The notes beneath the pieces were generated by a model, which searched no databases, was not told the origin of the DNA, and saw only the letters and a program-made list of their open reading frames with translations. Below, one piece after another: positions 36,635-46,047 of a stretch of 64,000 nt of DNA (positions are counted from its first letter, which is position 1; each line of letters opens with the position of its first letter). Both the position numbers and the translations under genes were made by a program. The stretch is from Kaistella chaponensis (GTDB taxonomy: Bacteria; Bacteroidota; Bacteroidia; Flavobacteriales; Weeksellaceae). Location of the stretch: the NCBI RefSeq assembly GCF_900156725.1, contig NZ_FTOI01000004.1:214232-278231 (forward strand), written 5' to 3'.

Positions 36635-37351
36635 ATGTATATCGAACACCCCGAATTTATTATTGAAAGAGCTAAAGACTTACCATTATGGAGATATATG
36701 GATTTTTGGAAGTTTTTAAAGTTACTAAACAGTTCAGAATTGTATTTCCCAAATGTAGAAATGATGGGAGATCAACACGAAGGAAAAATTCCGCAGAAAA
36801 TTTTTGATTTGATGCTCAAAGAAGATGAACTACTTGGACGAAAAAACAAATTTGCCCAAAATTATAAAGAATTTATAGAAAACAGATTAAGGAAAAAGAC
36901 TTTGATTTTATCTTGGAATGCTAACTCAACGGAATCTTTTGCATTTTGGAAAATGTACGCGAAAGAAAAATTAGGAATTGCAATCAAAACGAATTTGGAT
37001 AGGTTAAAAAACTCAGTAAAAGACGCCGAAGAGAATATATACATAGGAGAAGTAAGATATTACGATGATAACAAACCTACTTATAGAACAGGAAATACTT
37101 TCTACACATTTCTGACGAAAAATAATTATTATGAATTTGAATCCGAAGTAAGATGCATTGCGCAAATAGAAAATGACAACACAGCTACATCGAAAAATAT
37201 TAAAGTTGATTTAGATGAATTAATAGAGGAAGTTTACATTTCACCATTTGCTGAAAAAAGCGGTTTGCTTGAAATAATTGAATTTTTAAGAGAAAAGAAC
37301 AACTTAAGTTTTAAAATATGTATATCTGGTGTAAATGACACTTGGATATAA
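36635..37351 (+). CDS. DUF2971 protein
   Basis: A 238-residue cytosolic protein with the DUF2971 pattern: PLWRYMDFWKFLKLLNSSELYF at the N terminus, LSWNANSTESFAFWKMYAKEKLGIAIKTN in the middle and EFESEVRC near residue 175. The biochemical activity is unknown. DUF2971 genes are often found in accessory islands near phage-defence genes. Here it stands 162 bp before a large nuclease-like protein in the same direction, both AT-rich and absent from any housekeeping context. It may be an effector or a regulator of that protein. Confidence 0.8.
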   Translation: MYIEHPEFIIERAKDLPLWRYMDFWKFLKLLNSSELYFPNVEMMGDQHEGKIPQKIFDLMLKEDELLGRKNKFAQNYKEFIENRLRKKTLILSWNANSTESFAFWKMYAKEKLGIAIKTNLDRLKNSVKDAEENIYIGEVRYYDDNKPTYRTGNTFYTFLTKNNYYEFESEVRCIAQIENDNTATSKNIKVDLDELIEEVYISPFAEKSGLLEIIEFLREKNNLSFKICISGVNDTWI

Positions 37352-37513
37352 AAAAACCACTACTAAAAAGATATTAATTTTAGCGGTTCGGAATTTTTTC
37401 ATAGAAAATTTTAGCATTGAATTAAATTTTTACTACGAACAAAGATTATAGTTAAAAAGATCGAAAAAGCTGCGAAACGTTATGCGTTATTCCAACTTAA
37501 CAAAATTATCAAA

Positions 37514-40500
37514 ATGAGTGAAAGAAAGCTTCCGACCCCTTCGCAATTTTACAGACATATAAGGCCTGAATACTTTTCTGATTCAAAAATTATCGCAAAA
37601 GTCATTTTGCCTAGAGAACAGTTAGATTTTGAACTAAGTAAAATCTCTACTAATCAAAAACATGATAATTTTGAAACTCTATGTACAAGACTGGCGGAAA
37701 AGTTAATATCTCCAAATTTGATTCCTCAAGTAGGACCAACTGGAGGTGGTGATGGAAAAACAGATTCAGAAACTTATCCAGTTTCAAACTTTATTTCGGA
37801 TAGATGGTTTGTTGCTGACAATAAATGGAATAAAAATGAAAATTGGGCCTTCGCAATAAGTGCAAAAAAAGACTGGAAACCAAAAGTAAAATCTGATATC
37901 AAAAATATTATTGAGACAAATAGAGGGTACACCAAAATATTCTTTTTTTCCAATCAAAAAATATCTAGCAAGAATAAAAAAGAAATTCAAGACCAAACGA
38001 AGATTGACAATAATATTGAATTAACTATTTTAGATGCTGAATGGATACTTGAAAAAGTTTATAGTAATAAGCTTTTAAATGATGTAATAGAATCATTAAA
38101 TCTATCAAGAACTTATTTACAAGAAAAAAATATTGGTTCCAGAGATACAGAAAGATTTAAGGAACTTGAGGAATTAGAGAATCAAATCAATTCTACAAAT
38201 CGATTTTTTGAAATTGATTTTCAATTAATTGAAGACTGCCTTGAAAGTGCTATAATTTCACGGATGCTAGAACTTCCACGAGCAGAAGTTACTGGGAGGT
38301 TTCAACGTGCTTTAAATTTTGCAAATAAACTTAATAATATTCAATTAAAAATTAGAGTTCATTATCAATTTGCTTGGACTTTAATTAATTGGTACGACGA
38401 CTATAAGTTGTTCCATGATGAATTCTTAATTGTAAAAGAGTTAGTCCGAATTGAGCCTAATCTAAATAATTTGGAATTTTATATGAACCTATATAACATT
38501 CTTAAAACTATATCATGTGTTGAAGAAGCGAAAAAAATACTTGAAATCAATACTGATACAGAAGATGAAGATTTTATAACATTTTTAAATGAATGCGCTG
38601 AAAATATAGATAAACCATCAACTGCTCTGCTTGCAAAATTTCATTTGTCATTCATTTACATTAGAATAAATATAGAAAGCGGAATATCTGCATCTGACGA
38701 ATTAATAAAACTCAGAAATTACTTTGAATTAAGTAAAAACCATTTGGATATAGCTTTTGAACAATTAAAAGATATCGTTGATGTTTTTGACAAAATTCTT
38801 CCTGACAACAAGGAATACGATAATTTAATTGATGTAATTGCAGAAATAGAAGCAACGAGAATATCTGAATTGACATCGGGTCAAACGTATTTAAATAGAG
38901 GCGTTACTAAATTAGAGAATAATCTTAATAAAGAAAGCGTTATATATTTTGGTAAAGCATCAAGAAAGCTTGCTAAAGATGAAACTCAAATGGAGTTTTA
39001 TTATTGTTTATTGCTTTTAAGCGATGCTTATTCAAAGCTAGACCTTTATTGGGCCTCTTATAATGCTTTAGTTTCTGCTACTAACATTTTTGCAAATAAT
39101 TGGTATACAACTGGAAATTTGAATCGCAAATTTTTAAAAGGGGTTGAAAAAATTCTTAGTAATGAAGTTATAATAGGAAGAATTCCTGTATTGTTATGTT
39201 GGAATGAACTGTATATTGTTTTAAAGAGATACTTCCAAGAAGCAGATATTGAAGTTGAAGAAGTTGAAAATAATAATCTTTCCAAATTTCCACCTGAAAA
39301 TATGTCAGATGCATTTTTATCGATTAGATTGTTAAACATGAATTTTAAAGATTTTCATAATTTGAAATTTTTACCCGATATCTTTAAAATGAATGAATTT
39401 TGGTTTTGTGAAGATGCTTCGTTGTATTTATTAGGAAATGTTGATTTGATAAACATAGATGAAACGGAAACTTCATTAACAAAAGAAAATTTACCGAATT
39501 ACTTTAATAAATTTGCTAATCAACCTTTTGTACAACAAATTGCTTATAAAACGAATTTTTTAAATAGTGAAAATGTATCACTTGAAAGTCAAATTCTTGG
39601 AACGCAAGTAAAAATTACATTTTCACAAAATTCACAATTATTAATATTAGCAGAAAATATACTTGCATATTTTGAATCATTCCTTGCAACTTCATTCGAA
39701 GAGGCTTTTCCAATGTCTGAAAATATAAATATATCTATTGATTATGACGAGCAAGTGAATAATTTCAAAGTGGAAATTGTCAATAAAAATAATTTTAAGA
39801 TACATATACAAGATTCAATCATATTTAATGGAAATAATTTTAAAGATCTTGTAGATGAACTACTTCCTCTTTTTATTGGAGGAAACTACCTTCTGAAAGA
39901 TACCCAACAATTTTTAAATAACTTATTTGAAAAAGACGAAGTTCATGAACGATTATCTTTAATCTTACAACATCATAATTTCCTAACTAATATTTTAACT
40001 AAGAGTCCAAAATTCTTTTTGAAAGATTGGATAAATAACAAAGTTTCAGAATTTAATCTTTTAAGAACAGAATCTCCAATTTTAGTAGAAAAGCAATTAC
40101 AAAAGTTACCTACCAAAGAAGTTCAAGAAGAAGAGCCAAACTTTAAAATTAGTTCTCACAAAAAAATTAAAGCTGAAACAATAATAAATAATGAATTTTG
40201 GGACAAAGCTAAGTGGAAGGCTTTTGGATGCTTCGCTTCAGAGAACATCCCATTCGGCTTATTGATATCATTTGAAAATGGTAAATATGGTCAAGAAATA
40301 TTTAAAGAATGGATTGGAAAATTTGGAACTGAAGATGTAAATGAAATTATTTCAATCACAATTATAAAAGGAATAGATAAAAACAATCCCAATTGGTACA
40401 AAATTTTTATTAGTAAAAACGTGGATAAAAAATTATTGAGCGAAGGCAACGTAGTCTCTTTGTTATCACGATTCCATAGAATGGAACCCACTAATAATAC

Positions 40501-40774
40501 AAATCTCAACAATATCGTCTATGGTTATGAAAGATTTAAAAAATATATATTTGCCCCAGCGGCTATTGATAAAAACTTTAATATCATTCCATATTTAGAA
40601 TTAGGAATTCTCAAAACAGAATTAAAAATTATTAATGCATGGGAGATTGGAATACATGATTTTGAGAAAGTTGTAATTACAGCAGAAGATAATCCCATAA
40701 TTCCAGACAATATTAAAAATGCTCCAATACTTGAAGTTCTTCAAGAAAAAAAAGGGGTCAAAATTAAAAAGTAG
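37514..40774 (+). CDS. large protein with PD-(D/E)XK-like nuclease domain and helical repeats; candidate defence protein
   Basis: A 1086-residue cytosolic protein. Residues about 1-195 resemble a restriction-endonuclease-like domain: Glu54 in FETLCTRLAEKL, Asp80/Asp84 in GPTGGGDGKTD and the S-x-K motif Ser116-Ala-Lys118 in AFAISAKKDW, followed by the core strand TKIFFFSNQKIS. This N-terminal module is familiar from proteins with TPR or STAND-type bodies in defence islands. Residues about 210-560 look like TPR-type helical repeats. The remainder (about 600-1080) has no recognised domain, and no Walker A is visible, so it is not a STAND ATPase. A strong terminator follows. Confidence 0.7.
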   Translation: MSERKLPTPSQFYRHIRPEYFSDSKIIAKVILPREQLDFELSKISTNQKHDNFETLCTRLAEKLISPNLIPQVGPTGGGDGKTDSETYPVSNFISDRWFVADNKWNKNENWAFAISAKKDWKPKVKSDIKNIIETNRGYTKIFFFSNQKISSKNKKEIQDQTKIDNNIELTILDAEWILEKVYSNKLLNDVIESLNLSRTYLQEKNIGSRDTERFKELEELENQINSTNRFFEIDFQLIEDCLESAIISRMLELPRAEVTGRFQRALNFANKLNNIQLKIRVHYQFAWTLINWYDDYKLFHDEFLIVKELVRIEPNLNNLEFYMNLYNILKTISCVEEAKKILEINTDTEDEDFITFLNECAENIDKPSTALLAKFHLSFIYIRINIESGISASDELIKLRNYFELSKNHLDIAFEQLKDIVDVFDKILPDNKEYDNLIDVIAEIEATRISELTSGQTYLNRGVTKLENNLNKESVIYFGKASRKLAKDETQMEFYYCLLLLSDAYSKLDLYWASYNALVSATNIFANNWYTTGNLNRKFLKGVEKILSNEVIIGRIPVLLCWNELYIVLKRYFQEADIEVEEVENNNLSKFPPENMSDAFLSIRLLNMNFKDFHNLKFLPDIFKMNEFWFCEDASLYLLGNVDLINIDETETSLTKENLPNYFNKFANQPFVQQIAYKTNFLNSENVSLESQILGTQVKITFSQNSQLLILAENILAYFESFLATSFEEAFPMSENINISIDYDEQVNNFKVEIVNKNNFKIHIQDSIIFNGNNFKDLVDELLPLFIGGNYLLKDTQQFLNNLFEKDEVHERLSLILQHHNFLTNILTKSPKFFLKDWINNKVSEFNLLRTESPILVEKQLQKLPTKEVQEEEPNFKISSHKKIKAETIINNEFWDKAKWKAFGCFASENIPFGLLISFENGKYGQEIFKEWIGKFGTEDVNEIISITIIKGIDKNNPNWYKIFISKNVDKKLLSEGNVVSLLSRFHRMEPTNNTNLNNIVYGYERFKKYIFAPAAIDKNFNIIPYLELGILKTELKIINAWEIGIHDFEKVVITAEDNPIIPDNIKNAPILEVLQEKKGVKIKK

Positions 40775-40808
40775 AATTTTGAAGTTACAAAAACTGCAGA
40801 CTTTTAAA

Positions 40809-40847
40809 AATAGCCAAACTGAAAATCCAGTTTGGCTATTTTTTTAC
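40809..40847 (+). terminator. strong, probably bidirectional terminator
   Basis: A 13-bp stem AATAGCCAAACTG at 40809-40821 with CAGTTTGGCTATT at 40828-40840, loop AAAATC, T-run on the plus side and A-run on the left. It closes the nuclease-like gene and may also stop transcripts from arfB. Between here and 41062 there is no gene. Confidence 0.9.
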
Positions 40848-41062
40848 TTTTAGCAATCACAACCTCCCCAACTCATCACCAAAATCCACTGCCTTCACTA
40901 TTTTCTTTTTTCACTACCAAAACTGTAAGTTATACAAAGCCTAAATTTTCTAGTTTTCCTGCGGATTGTCCAATTGGTGGTTACATTTCCCTGTTGGGTA
41001 TTTTGGAAATATATCATTTTGGAATTTTCGACACCCCATTTTCAATTTCGGCTAAGTTTAAT

Positions 41063-41458
41063 TTATTCCCCTCTAAACTTTCGGTTTTCTTTCTTTTGCG
41101 AGAGTTCTTTTTTGGCTTTGATGCGTTTTTCGACTTTTGATCGGGAGGGTTTTGTCGCTTTTCTGGCTTTTGGAATGAACAGCGATTTTTTTACAATTTC
41201 TAAAATTTTGTCTGTCGCGATCTTCTTATTTTGCAGTTGCGTTCTGCTTTCAGAAACGGTTAATTGCAGAATTCCTTCGGCATTGATGCGGTTCTTTAGT
41301 TTGGCGGAAATCATTTCTTTCCCTTCAATCGAAAAACATTCGCTTTCTGCCACGTTCCACATCACGGTGACCGAAGTTTCCACCTTATTCACGTTTTGTC
41401 CGCCTGCGCCGGAAGAGCGGGAAGTTTTGTACGTCAGTTCTTTGGTGAAATCTTTCAT
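41063..41458 (-). CDS. arfB: ribosome-rescue peptidyl-tRNA hydrolase ArfB
   Basis: A 131-residue class-I release-factor-like protein: the GGQ motif in TSRSSGAGGQNVNKVETSV (near residues 19-21) and a basic C-terminal tail (KARKATKPSRSKVEKRIKAK) that inserts into the mRNA channel of stalled ribosomes. The stop-codon-recognition domains of RF1/RF2 are absent, as in ArfB/YaeJ. It hydrolyses peptidyl-tRNA on non-stop ribosomes. Start ATG at 41458. Confidence 0.93.
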   Translation of the reverse strand: MKDFTKELTYKTSRSSGAGGQNVNKVETSVTVMWNVAESECFSIEGKEMISAKLKNRINAEGILQLTVSESRTQLQNKKIATDKILEIVKKSLFIPKARKATKPSRSKVEKRIKAKKELSQKKENRKFRGE

Positions 41459-41658
41459 AGTGGAAGCGTAAAGAACAAAGATAAAAGAATAATGATAATG
41501 AAGTCAAGCGCAAAGGAAAGAGCAAGAAGAATGTGTTTAAACGATTTTCAATGCTTTGTAGAGAAAAGAAACGTAAGTTCGGCGTTGTCAAAAGAGATGA
41601 AAGATCAAAGACTTGCTATCAGTTGGCTCAACCTTTTAAATAGAGTGTTCACTATTTG

Positions 41659-42696
41659 TTAGTTCTTATGATCAACGGTTTCGTTTAATTTCCGACGGTC
41701 GATTTTTCCATTTGGAATTCTTGGAAATTTTTCGAGGAAAAGTATTTCTTTGGGATGATGATTTTTGGAAGGATAAATGATCGTTGAAAGTTTATTTTCT
41801 AGCATTTCGGTTTTTGCACCTTCAATTACTAAAATCAATTTTTGTCCGAATCTTTCATCTTTGATCCCTAAAAAGATCAACTCATTTGAGATTTCTTTTT
41901 TGACCAAAGATTCTAATTCTTCGGGATAAATTTTTAAACCTGCAGAATTTATTACGTGATCTATTCTGCCTAAAAACCGAAATTCTCTTTCGTTTTTCAA
42001 TTCGACGAGATCATTTGTTTGAAGGCGTTCTGGATTGAGTTTGGGCGCAAAAATCTGAAGGCATTTTCTTTCGTCTAAGGAGATTTCTACGTCTCCTAAA
42101 ACTTTGAAATAAGCTTCCGAAACAGGAAAAATCTCCTTTAAGGCAATGTGAGAAAGTGTTTCCGACATTCCGTAGGTTTCGTAGACCAGTGTTTGAGTGA
42201 TTGAATGTTTGAGTGTTTGAGTGATTTTTTTCTTTAAGTTTTCGGAAACTGCAGCTCCGCCAATAATGATGTTTTTTATGAAATGAATTTGGTCTAAAGA
42301 ATTTTCAACCTGAAGTGGCGACATGGCGCAGAAATCAATCTCTTCATTGAGGCCGGAAAGTGGAGTGGAAGTAGGTGTTTTTATTACTAATTTTAAACTT
42401 CTTTCGATTGCTCTTACCACCATCATTTTTCCGGAAATGTATTCGATAGGAAGACAGAGTAGGGCAGAATCGCCTTTTTGAAGTCGTAAAATATCGCACG
42501 TCATTTTTGCGGAATGCAACATTCTATCTTTTTCGATTTCGAAAATTTTTGGCGTTCCTGTAGAGCCGGAAGTCTGTACGGAAACTGTTTTAGAGTCCGA
42601 ATACCATTCCTTTAAAAAAGAAATCACTTTTTCTTCAAATTCAGTTTGAGGAAAAAGTGATTTAATAGAGAGGTCTTTAGAAAAATCAATATTCAT
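41659..42696 (-). CDS. menE: O-succinylbenzoate-CoA ligase MenE-like
   Basis: A 345-residue AMP-forming acyl-CoA ligase. P-loop VQTSGSTGTPKIFEIEK near residue 40, the motif YETYGMSET near 172, and the C-terminal hinge FLGRIDHVINSAGLKIYPEE with the late Lys in IPNGKIDRRKL. The short length is that of the MenE forms of Bacteroidetes, which activate O-succinylbenzoate for menaquinone. Its ATG overlaps the argS stop by one base (TAATG), so translation is coupled. Residues about 157-170 (KKKITQTLKHSITQTL) are encoded by TTTGAGT-type repeats and look like an in-frame insertion. Confidence 0.85.
   Translation of the reverse strand: MNIDFSKDLSIKSLFPQTEFEEKVISFLKEWYSDSKTVSVQTSGSTGTPKIFEIEKDRMLHSAKMTCDILRLQKGDSALLCLPIEYISGKMMVVRAIERSLKLVIKTPTSTPLSGLNEEIDFCAMSPLQVENSLDQIHFIKNIIIGGAAVSENLKKKITQTLKHSITQTLVYETYGMSETLSHIALKEIFPVSEAYFKVLGDVEISLDERKCLQIFAPKLNPERLQTNDLVELKNEREFRFLGRIDHVINSAGLKIYPEELESLVKKEISNELIFLGIKDERFGQKLILVIEGAKTEMLENKLSTIIYPSKNHHPKEILFLEKFPRIPNGKIDRRKLNETVDHKN
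42190..42226 (+). repeat. TTTGAGT-type simple repeats inside menE
   Basis: GTTTGAGTGATTGAATGTTTGAGTG...TTTGAGTGA in the menE coding sequence (plus-strand view). Similar TTTGAGT/TTGAATGTTTGAG strings fill the intergenic DNA at 58907-58990. Confidence 0.7.
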
Positions 42697-44474
42697 TACA
42701 TTCTGTCAACGGTTCCAATTCCTAATAAGAGTAAGCCTTTTTTAATCGTTTTACCCGTAAGTTCAGAAAGTTCTAATCGGAAATTTTTCGCGTTTTCATC
42801 CTCTTGATTCAAAATAGGATTATTTTGGTAAAAAGAGTTGTAAGATTTCACTACTTCGTAAATATAATTCGCGATCAAAGCCGGTGAAAGTGTTTCTGCA
42901 GCTCGTGAAATAACTGCTTTGAAATTAGAAAGGTTCATCACCAATTCTTTTTCCGACGCGTTGATTTCGTATGCTGAAACTTTTTCGGCGGTATTGGTGG
43001 CTTTATTTAAAAGAGACTGGATTCTGGCGTACGTGTATTGAATAAATGGTCCTGTATTGCCAGAAAAATCAATACTTTCTGCAGGGTTGAAAAGCATTTT
43101 TTTGCGTGGATCTACTTTGAGCATAAAATATTTTAATGCTCCAATCCCAACTGTTTCGTATGATTTTTCTTTATCTTCTTCGGAGAGGGTTTCAAGTTTA
43201 CCAAGTTCCTGCGCTTTGTCTTTTGCGGTTTCGTACATTTCCTGCATGAGATCATCGGCATCGACTACAGTTCCTTCTCGTGATTTCATTTTACCCTCTG
43301 GAAGCTCAACCATGCCATAAGAAAGATGGTAGAGATTTTCTGCCCAAGAATACCCTAATTTTCGGAGAATTTTGATTAAAACTTCGAAGTGATAATCTTG
43401 TTCATTTCCAACGGTGTAAATTAACTTCTGGATCTTATTTTCTTGAAATCTCTGTACTGCTGTTCCCAAATCCTGCGTCATATAAACTGAAGTTCCGTCT
43501 CCGCGGAGCAGTAATTTTTGGTCTAAACCTTCTTCGGTTAAATCGCACCATACGGATCCGTCTTCTTTTCTGTACAGAATCCCACCGATTAAACCCTGCT
43601 GAATTAAGTCTTTTCCAAGAAGATAAGTGTTGCTTTCATACTGAACCTGATCGAAATCTACACCTAATCGTTTGTACGTTTCTGCAAATCCGGTATAAAC
43701 CCAAGTGTTCATTTCTGCCCAAAGATTTCTTACTGTTTCATCGCCTTTTTCCCAATCGAGGAGTATTTTCTGAGCTTCTAAAATAATGGGTGCTTGTTTT
43801 TTTGCAGTTTCTTCTTCCGAACCTTGTGCAACAAGTTCTGCAATTTCTTTTTTATATTCTTTATCGAAGGCTACGTAATAGTTTCCTACGAGTTTATCTC
43901 CTTTTAAATTGGTGGATTCCGGTGTTTCGTTTTTTCCTGATTTCTGCCATGCAAGCATTGATTTGCAGATGTGAATTCCACGGTCGTTGATAATTTGGGT
44001 TTTGATAACATCGAAACCGTCTTCCTTTAATATTTGAGCAACAGAAAACCCGAGTAAATTATTTCTGATATGGCCTAAATGAAGAGGTTTGTTGGTGTTT
44101 GGGGAGGAATATTCCACCATTACCGTTTCATTTTTTGGTTCTATTAATTCAAAATTTTCTTGTACGGAATAAAAATTTTCTAGGAAGAAGTTATCTTTGA
44201 TGGTCAGATTAAGAAATCCCTTCACGACTTTATAGCTTTCGACAAAGTCGGACTGTGTTGAAAGTGCATCTCCCAATTCAACTGCAATTAAATCCGGGCT
44301 TTTTTTCAGGATTTTAACCAAAGGAAAAGTCACGATGGTAAAATCACCTTCGAAACCGGTTTTGTTTTGCTGTACTTCAAGGTGTATATTATTGGTTTGA
44401 TTTACATCATTGATCTGATAGAGAGACTGAATGATTTCCGAAACTTTACTTTCGATGATATCCTTAATATTCAT
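42696..44474 (-). CDS. argS: arginyl-tRNA synthetase
   Basis: A 592-residue class I synthetase: HIGH-type motif NKPLHLGHIRNNLLG near residue 130 preceded by VEYSSPN, the KMSK-type motif KMKSREGTVV near 390, the N-terminal Add-1 tRNA-binding domain and a C-terminal DALR anticodon domain ending in LLLLGIGTVDRM. It charges tRNA-Arg. The C-terminal Met codon forms the TAATG overlap with menE. Candidate promoter at 44492. Normal length. Confidence 0.98.
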   Translation of the reverse strand: MNIKDIIESKVSEIIQSLYQINDVNQTNNIHLEVQQNKTGFEGDFTIVTFPLVKILKKSPDLIAVELGDALSTQSDFVESYKVVKGFLNLTIKDNFFLENFYSVQENFELIEPKNETVMVEYSSPNTNKPLHLGHIRNNLLGFSVAQILKEDGFDVIKTQIINDRGIHICKSMLAWQKSGKNETPESTNLKGDKLVGNYYVAFDKEYKKEIAELVAQGSEEETAKKQAPIILEAQKILLDWEKGDETVRNLWAEMNTWVYTGFAETYKRLGVDFDQVQYESNTYLLGKDLIQQGLIGGILYRKEDGSVWCDLTEEGLDQKLLLRGDGTSVYMTQDLGTAVQRFQENKIQKLIYTVGNEQDYHFEVLIKILRKLGYSWAENLYHLSYGMVELPEGKMKSREGTVVDADDLMQEMYETAKDKAQELGKLETLSEEDKEKSYETVGIGALKYFMLKVDPRKKMLFNPAESIDFSGNTGPFIQYTYARIQSLLNKATNTAEKVSAYEINASEKELVMNLSNFKAVISRAAETLSPALIANYIYEVVKSYNSFYQNNPILNQEDENAKNFRLELSELTGKTIKKGLLLLGIGTVDRM

Positions 44475-44491
44475 TGTATTGTTTTGAATGA

Positions 44492-44499
44492 CAAATATA
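44492..44499 (-). promoter_or_regulatory. candidate -7 box of argS
   Basis: On the minus strand TATATTTG, 17 bp before the argS ATG, fits TAnnTTTG. No good -33 partner is seen. It sits between argS and the terminator of susD 2. Confidence 0.4.
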
Positions 44500-44507
44500 C
44501 GGAAATA

Positions 44508-44535
44508 AAAAAACCACTCCGAAGAGTGGTTTAGA
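44508..44535 (-). terminator. terminator after susD 2
   Basis: AAACCACTC at 44511-44519 pairs with GAGTGGTTT at 44524-44532, with a U-rich run on the minus strand. The same hairpin ends the third susD at 49939. Confidence 0.85.
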
Positions 44536-44554
44536 TTAATTCTTTGAATTATTC

Positions 44555-46036
44555 TTAGAATTTATCCCAGAATAGTTTGGTTGACATTTTATCTCCTCCT
44601 ATTGCTGCTGCTGCTGCGGCAACATTTGCACTATTGGTAGATATTTCTCTATTGGAATATACCATTCTTACCGGCACTTTACCATCTGAAGCGGGAACGG
44701 CGTAAATCGCTGGAGTTAAAACTGGGTAATCCAATCTTCTATAAAAATTCCATGAAGTAAGTGGTTGATTATACATCGCAACCCAAGCCTGCTCACCAAT
44801 CGATTTTTTCCAATTGGCAGGATTATATGGATGCGCAGCGATATATGCAGCTGCATCACCTGGTAATCCCCATTCGGTAAACGAGGACGTAATGGCTGCA
44901 TTGTAATAAGTGGCAGCTGTTCCAATATTCCATCTTGCCGCGGCTTCAGCTAAATAAAAGTTAACTTCTGTAACATTTAACAATACACCTGGAGTCGTAG
45001 TAGTCATTGCGAAAGTTCCAGGCAATGATAGCGCATCTAATCCTCCAGGTGTCTGTGAAGCGGGTGCACCGATTGGTGATGATAAGTACACACCATCAGC
45101 ATTTGGCTGGTAGAATTTAGTGATTCTGGTATCATTATTTGCTTTCAAGAAATCCATAAATGGACTACCTGCAACAAAATCTGTCCGTCCACTTGCGACC
45201 AATTCCGTATATAAAGGATTATAATTTGGTGAAGCTAAATAAACCAGTTGACAGTTATCTGCAGCAGCAGTTATAACACCATACCCGATAGCTTTATTAA
45301 CTGTAGTTTGAGCCAAAGTTGGGTTACTATCAGCTAAGGCTATTCCGGCTTTTAACATTACCGACGCTCCGAATTTTTTCCATTTGGTAACATTTCCCAA
45401 ATAGTATAAGTCTGCTGCACCAAAACCTGATGCACCAGAACCTGAAGACGTTGTAGCACTTAGACCGGGAATAACTGTTAATGTGTTTACATCAGTATCT
45501 AAACGTGATATAAGGTCTGCATAAATCGTTGCTGCATCATCATATTTCGGAGTTAACGTTTCATCAAGTTTAAGTGCCTCAGAATATGGGATGTTTCCAA
45601 AAGTATCAACTAAATTTTGAAAAGTATAAACCATCATTATGTCAATAATCGCAAGCTGATTTGCTTTAATTTTCGGCCAGTTGGCAGCCTCAGCAAGAGT
45701 TGGATCGTATTGATTAATTAATCCTTTTGCTTTTACAAGATTGTTTAGAACCGACACATAATTATTTGAATAAATTTGATCGGAAACGCTTCTCGACGCA
45801 TAATCGTAATTACTTTCTTGAGTGTAGATTGTTTCAGTCCAATACTGCATTAATAATCTTGAATTATTTCGATTTACATTTGGAGTATTAATGTAATCGC
45901 TCAATTGTTTCTGTGCAAAGGGAATTAATGTTGAAGGAATTGTAGTGTATGCTGAATTGCTGTCAGTATTAATATTGTCCCTTGTGCACCCTATCACTAG
46001 CAGACCGGCTAGGATCGGTAAAAATATTTTTTTCAT
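44555..46036 (-). CDS. SusD/RagB-type surface lipoprotein 2
   Basis: A 493-residue lipoprotein with lipobox LLVIGC (Cys17), SusD helical core and the signature KWKKFGASVMLKAGI. Paralogue of SusD 1 (5384-6817); both share NTPNVN, ESNY and the C-terminal TKLFWDKF. It follows SusC 2 after 11 bp and is the last gene of the operon. An Ala-rich stretch near the C terminus (VAAAAAAIGGDKM) is a small local oddity. Confidence 0.95.
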   Translation of the reverse strand: MKKIFLPILAGLLVIGCTRDNINTDSNSAYTTIPSTLIPFAQKQLSDYINTPNVNRNNSRLLMQYWTETIYTQESNYDYASRSVSDQIYSNNYVSVLNNLVKAKGLINQYDPTLAEAANWPKIKANQLAIIDIMMVYTFQNLVDTFGNIPYSEALKLDETLTPKYDDAATIYADLISRLDTDVNTLTVIPGLSATTSSGSGASGFGAADLYYLGNVTKWKKFGASVMLKAGIALADSNPTLAQTTVNKAIGYGVITAAADNCQLVYLASPNYNPLYTELVASGRTDFVAGSPFMDFLKANNDTRITKFYQPNADGVYLSSPIGAPASQTPGGLDALSLPGTFAMTTTTPGVLLNVTEVNFYLAEAAARWNIGTAATYYNAAITSSFTEWGLPGDAAAYIAAHPYNPANWKKSIGEQAWVAMYNQPLTSWNFYRRLDYPVLTPAIYAVPASDGKVPVRMVYSNREISTNSANVAAAAAAIGGDKMSTKLFWDKF

Positions 46037-46047
46037 TTTTTTGAAAT

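Noticed and set aside
37514..40774. STAND/NACHT ATPase (Avs-type) in the large protein
   Set aside because: No Walker A or Walker B motif is visible anywhere in the 1086 residues.
41396..41662. 88-codon plus-strand frame between arfB and menE
   Set aside because: Overlaps the arfB start on the opposite strand; composition and start do not look coding.
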